From positions 18,229,501 to 18,293,500 of the forward strand of contig NC_003283.11 in NCBI RefSeq assembly GCF_000002985.6: a stretch of 64,000 nucleotides of DNA. Direction: 5' to 3'. The translations under genes and the position numbers were made by a program. The stretch is from Caenorhabditis elegans. Lineage: Eukaryota; Nematoda; Chromadorea; Rhabditida; Rhabditidae. Positions 60,058-64,000 of the stretch are shown in pieces (within the stretch, counting starts at the first letter, position 1; each line of letters begins with the position of its first letter). Below the pieces are notes generated by a model, which saw nothing but the letters and a program-made list of their open reading frames with translations, had not been told where the DNA came from and searched no databases.

Positions 60058-61117
60058 ATGCCCAACTTTTACATCTTCCTTTGCCTCCTCTTTCTCCTCC
60101 TAATTCCAAAATCCACGTGTGATGTAAAAATGATGGAGCTATTCGGCAGAGTTACCACTGCTGCTTTATCCATCCCTACTTCATATGGAACTGTCGAAGA
60201 TTGCATTTTAACATGCTACGCCACTCCTGACTGTCTTTTGGCATATTTTAGCCCGAGGTGCTATCAGTATAGCTATTTAACGGTGAACCAGTTATTGATC
60301 GTGGAAGAAGGTAGCAGCAGCATTGTGGCTTATAAAGTAAGCTTGGTTCAGCTGCTTTTTAGGCCCAAAACGGCCTAAAACTAGTGAACTGCAAAATGTT
60401 ACGTTCTGAAAATTTTCTAAAAAAATGTTATGATGGTTCAATGTTTTGCCTATTTTTTAAGGCGAAAACCTAAAAGTTTAGTTTCTAAGAGCTTTAGCAG
60501 GAAACTCAAATTTTTTAAAATCAAATTTTGGCGGGAAGAAACTATTTTTTGAGAACAATTTTTGGCCGGAAATTCAAATTTTCTAGGAAAAAATAGCGGG
60601 AAATTCAAATTTTAAGACAAAAAAAAATTTTTTGGAGGGAATTCAAATTTTTTGAGAACAGTAATTTGGCGAGAATTTCTATTTTTCGGAGAAAAATATT
60701 TTAACGGGAATTCAAATTTTCTGATAAAAAATTTAGGCGGGAAATTCAAATTTTTAGGTAAAAACTTTGGCGGGAATTTCAAAAAATACTTCGTGGAAGC
60801 TTAGAAAAAAAATCTGGAATGTTCTAAAACTTTTTGAAAAATTCATGACAGTCAAATAAAAATTTGCGTCCGCAATTTGTGTCTCTGTTCTTGTTTTGAA
60901 CCGCCATGATTTTTTTTTAATTTTCAGAACGTCTTATTGCAAAATTTGGAACTTTTAGGCTACTGTAGGTAAACTCGTGTCTTAAAAATTTCAGACAACC
61001 CTCCCAAATGCCACATGTCCAGCTTCTTACAAAAATGTCAATTTCTCCATAATCTCTGAAACAGGAGATCTACACTCTTGGAAGAGAACTCCAACCGGCT
61101 GGAGCTTCAACACATAA
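60058..61117 (+). CDS. Secreted PAN_3 (CW) domain protein (133 aa)
   Basis: Exons 60058-60336 and 60995-61117. A strong signal peptide (MPNFYIFLCLLFLLLIPKST) is followed by a PAN_3/CW domain (VKMMELFGRVTTAAL, DCILTCYATPDCLLAYFS, then YLTVNQLLIVEEGSSSIVAY). A C-terminal extension (CPASYKNVNFSIISETGD, SWKRTPTGWSFNT) ends in TAA where relatives continue into a lectin domain (compare the pseudogene at 57.9-58.9 kb). It is therefore a CW-only member of the lectin-associated family, perhaps derived by loss of the lectin part. Cysteines of the domain are kept. Likely extracellular; ligand unknown. The 658 bp intron holds a tandem repeat. Confidence 0.8.
60519..60785. repeat. TTTTGGCGGGAAATTCAAAT tandem repeat
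   Basis: About six degenerate units of 40-45 bp with GGCGGGAA and ATTCAAATTTT, in the intron of the PAN_3 gene. Same kind as 55726-55965. Confidence 0.75.
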
Positions 61118-61216
61118 ATTTCACTTTCCATAAATTTCACTTTCAGAAAATATGTTCATAAATCCAGTCTTGGCCTGTACATTTTTACAGCTCTTTCGAG
61201 TAATAATTTTGGCATA

Positions 61217-61433
61217 ACTATCAAGCTTTGATAGACTTGATTGATTCCTTTCGTATTTGATTTGTGACATAGATCAATTTCCAGTGATGTCCAGACAAAA
61301 CATATTATTCCGAAATTCAATAGTATATGTCACAAAACAGTAAATACAAAGGGAATATCTGAAACTCCAGTATAACATGTTTTTATTGGATATCTCTTTT
61401 GTCAGTGTCCCATATAAAAAGAGCCCTGTAATA
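61217..61433 (+). promoter_or_regulatory. Promoter conserved between the twin small secreted genes
   Basis: A TATAAAA box at 61413-61419 lies 15-21 bases before the ATG, so the untranslated leader must be very short. About 180 bp upstream is an inverted pair of GATA sites, CTATCAAGCTTTGATAG (61218-61234), which would suit an ELT-type GATA factor. Both elements, and most of the sequence between, recur upstream of the second gene (62880-63083). Confidence 0.6.
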
Positions 61434-61848
61434 ATGGGCACATCATTCAACATGAATTTCATCGTCTGCCTTCTCGCACTCATCGCCTGTGTTGCAAACT
61501 TTGGGTTCTGCCAGAATATTCATGATGCGGCCTCAAATATTATTGGACACGCAACAGGAGCTATTGGAGATGCCGATGTAGCTGCTTCTGCAAACTTGAG
61601 ACTCTCCCATGGTCATGATGACTCAGATGACTCAGATGTTGATTTTGTATTTTTTTTTTTGAATTTTTAGTTATAAACAACAAAAATAACTGTTTCAGGA
61701 GCATGATCATGATCATAATGATGCAGATAATCGACACATTTATCAAGGAACAATTCTAAACGGTTTTGGTGAAGTTATACACGACGGTGTTCTTGAAGGA
61801 GGAGCTGATAATAAGGGACATTTCGGCACTGATGTCATTGTTGGATAA
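61434..61848 (+). CDS. Small secreted His/Asp-rich protein (120 aa)
   Basis: Exons 61434-61646 and 61699-61848. A signal peptide (MNFIVCLLALIACVANFGFC) precedes QNIHDAASNIIGHATGAIG. The junction region is acidic and histidine-rich (SHGHDDSDDSDVD, EHDHDHNDADNRH), then comes a Gly-rich tail (LEGGADNKGHFGTDVIVG). The His/Asp cluster suggests metal binding; that is inference. I do not recognise a family. A close paralog lies 1.65 kb downstream with the same first-exon start and promoter. An AATAAA signal follows the stop at about 61890. Confidence 0.75.
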
Positions 61849-61924
61849 GCAATTCGAGCTCCTTGGCAAATTCTGATGTATCTTTTGGAAATAAACATAT
61901 CCAACATTGGGAATCCATTTTCTT

Positions 61925-61995
61925 TCTTTGTCGTAATAGTAGGAATCCCAGCTGAGTGAGGCGCGAAATGCGGTCCTCACGCTGGCGGCCGATCA
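61925..61995. repeat. Fragment of the GCGGCCGA-core repeat
   Basis: AATCCCAGCTGAGTGAGGCG and TGGCGGCCGATCATC match part of 26440-26562. Short remnant only. Confidence 0.5.
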
Positions 61996-62021
61996 TCATT
62001 ATAAAACTAGTAGATTTTTTT

Positions 62022-62504
62022 TATCTGTGAAGTAGCGCAAATGGAAAAATTGTTTTAAAACACGCCTATGGGACCACAATGCCTAAATATCGCCATGGAG
62101 CGCGCTTGCACTAATTTTCTTTTTTTTTTGTTTTTTATTGGAAATTTAGTGAAAAATTTTAATGCAAATTGTTTCAATAACATTTAAACCAGCGTTACAA
62201 CAAATAATTACTGTTTTCCGATGAATAATTAATTACACAGATTTACGCTTTAATGTCCGTTTTTTAATCAACAATTTACGTCTATTTTTTTCACTAAATT
62301 TTTAGTAAAATTACACTAAAATCATGAACAATTACTCAAAAATTAGAAAAATTGATGAATAAAATTTAGGTTTTATCAACTTTCAAAAAAATTATATAAA
62401 AATTTTGAAATTTGTTTTAAATATTTTTATCATGATATTCGGTAATTGTGGTTATATAGGTTAGTTTTAAAGCAGTTTCCCCACTGGCGCTACTCCACAG
62501 TTAT
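62022..62504. mobile_element. Degenerate palindromic MITE
   Basis: Left GTGAAGTAGCGCAAATGGA, right CCACTGGCGCTACTCCAC. The interior has TGGAGCGCGCTTGCACTAAT, as in 28184-28801. An eroded member of the TTAA family. Confidence 0.65.
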
Positions 62505-62879
62505 AGTTAATAGATATACTGTCGCCAAAAAAACGAGGGGTCTCGTTAGGAATTTGGCACCAAAACTGTATATTAAAAGATTGTTGATCAGTTTTGGCAA
62601 TTTTCTAGCATTTTCCCTTGTTTTCAATAATTTCTTTGTCAGAATAATGTCAAATAATGTCAAGTCAGAAAGTTGAAATGGAAATTAGAAGCATTTCGTC
62701 AAAACTTCATAAATTGTGCCTATTTTTTCCAGAAATTAGAGTATATTAGAACTTATAAACCTATGCGGGTTTTTTTTCGATGTTTTTTTCAATTATTTAC
62801 AAAACTTCGACAGAAACATTTCGTCATAGGTTTTTTAAAGTCGGTGCGTACAAGGTAGTCTCCAATACTTTTGACATAA

Positions 62880-63083
62880 CTATCAAGTTTTGATATACTA
62901 ATTCCTTCCGTATTTGATTTGTTACATACATCGTGCTATCCAGACAAAAATATTATTTTAAAAATTCAATAGTATATGCCACGAAAACAGTGAATACAAA
63001 AAGAATATCTGAAACTCCGGAATAATATGTTTTTATTGGATACCTCTTTTGTCAGTGTCCCATATAAAAAGAGCCCTGTAATA
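62880..63083 (+). promoter_or_regulatory. Promoter of the second twin gene
   Basis: CTATCAAGTTTTGATAT at 62880-62896 and TATAAAA at 63063-63069 occupy the same relative positions as in the first gene. The last 60 bp before the ATG are nearly identical (TTGTCAGTGTCCCATATAAA). Confidence 0.6.
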
Positions 63084-63444
63084 ATGGGCACATCATTCAA
63101 CATGAATTTCATCGTCTACCTTCTCGCCCTTATCGCCTGTGTTGCTAACTTCGGGTTCTGCCAGAATATTCAGGATGCGGCCTCAAATATTATTGGACAA
63201 GGAACAAGAGCTATTCGAGGATTTTCTCTGTTTTTACCACATTATGTACTTTTTTCTAAATTTTAATTTGTAAAAAATAAAATTAACTGTTTTTCAGAAC
63301 AATGGTCCTCTTCTTGTGTTCAAGCAAGGAGGAGCTACAAACGGTATTCTTGAAGGCGGGGCTGAAAGCGACGGTCTTTTTGAAATAGGAGTTGGTAATC
63401 AAAGAGATCATGACACAGATTTCATTGCTGAATCAGCAATTTGA
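63084..63444 (+). CDS. Small secreted protein, paralog with divergent mature part (102 aa)
   Basis: Exons 63084-63245 and 63298-63444. The first 30 or so residues match the twin at 61434 almost exactly (MNFIVYLLALIACVANFGFC, then QNIQDAASNIIG), then diverge: no His/Asp cluster, and a second exon with LLVFKQGGATNGILEGGAES and HDTDFIAESAI. The LEGGA motif is shared with the twin. The GTACTT donor is weak, so an unspliced product ending at the TAA near 63264 (about 60 residues) is an alternative. Confidence 0.6.
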
Positions 63445-64000
63445 GCTCCTTTACAAATTCTGTTATCTTCTACCTTTTTGGGGAATAAATATATCGAACA
63501 TTGGAAATCCATTTTCTTTCTTTTTTAAAGGTAATGTAGTTGGAAATGTTTTTATTATTTCATTAAACTCAACATTGTCTGAAAACGCCGAATTGCATAC
63601 TGAAACTTCTTGAAAACTTTTCAGAAAAACGTTATGGCGGCTCAAAAAATGATCTAAAATTAGTTAAAATATAAAATTTGATCGACTTGTCAAGCGGCTA
63701 GAAACTAACTTTTTTTAAATCACCGTCTAATTTTGGGCATTCAAGATAATTATCTTCCGTTTTCAACTTGTTTTAGATGAACTTACGGTCGATTGATCAC
63801 CAGATTTGGTAAAATTCGGTAACTTCTGGTGATTTATCAACCATAAAACGAAAAAAAAGTTCGACTAAACTAGCTTTAAAACATAAAATTTATAAATTAG
63901 AGTAACAATTAAAATTTCTGTAAAAAGAGATTTTTTTTGTCATTTGGATAGTACTAAAAAAGACCATCGGGCTGTGATACCTCTTGCTGTAATCTCAGAA
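63445..64000. other. 3' end of the window
   Basis: No gene. 63686-63870 is a partial copy of the AAGCGGCT...GTCTAATTTTGGG MITE seen at 25937-26372; its partner arm would lie beyond or has been lost. Confidence 0.5.

Noticed and set aside
55726-60785. A CRISPR-like array in the GGCGGGAATTCAAAT repeats
   Set aside because: Units are degenerate, spacers are not unique and fixed in length, and the genome is clearly eukaryotic.

Overview
The window looks like a chromosome-arm region of a Caenorhabditis nematode, most likely C. elegans or a very close relative. The reasons are AT-rich sequence, many 45-50 bp introns with TTTCAG acceptors, Tc3- and mariner-type inverted-repeat elements, dense TTAA/TA-flanked palindromic MITEs, and several gene families that are strongly expanded in Caenorhabditis. 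No database search was possible. Exon models come from reading-frame continuity, splice signals, and comparison between paralogs inside the window.

Layout. 0-5 kb: a Tc3-like foldback element, a (TG)72 microsatellite and no convincing gene. 5-25 kb: a rearranged cluster of F-box/FTH (FOG-2 homology, DUF38) genes. Genes at 5.1-7.2 and 13.1-14.2 kb on the minus strand appear intact, and each has an opposite-strand paralog (17.3-20.0 and 23.8-24.9 kb) broken by a single small lesion. A third minus-strand member (9.2-11.2 kb) is cut by a MITE. 25-29.8 kb: a broken Str-type chemoreceptor gene, MITEs and a tRNA-derived SINE-like element. 29.8-39.3 kb: two more minus-strand F-box/FTH loci. One can be joined, with all twelve exon phases agreeing, into a 1647-residue protein with five FTH-type units. 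The other is a canonical HTH-48/F-box/FTH protein.

40-49 kb: a SKP1-related (skr) gene with a stop at codon 4, a second Str pseudogene, a 17-exon SID-1-family membrane protein gene, and a truncated skr fragment. 49-53 kb: mostly repeats, with a fossil PIF1/Helitron-type helicase fragment. 53-64 kb: secreted-protein genes, namely a C-type lectin, a broken PAN_3(CW)/lectin pseudogene, a PAN_3-only protein, and twin small secreted proteins that share promoter and signal peptide but differ in the mature part.

Biologically the window combines parts of the SCF ubiquitin-ligase system (F-box adaptors beside SKP1-like genes), a SID-1-family transporter-like protein, chemoreceptors, and secreted lectin-like proteins of the kind often linked to innate immunity. 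All are fast-evolving families. Decay by point lesions and by MITE insertion is visible throughout.
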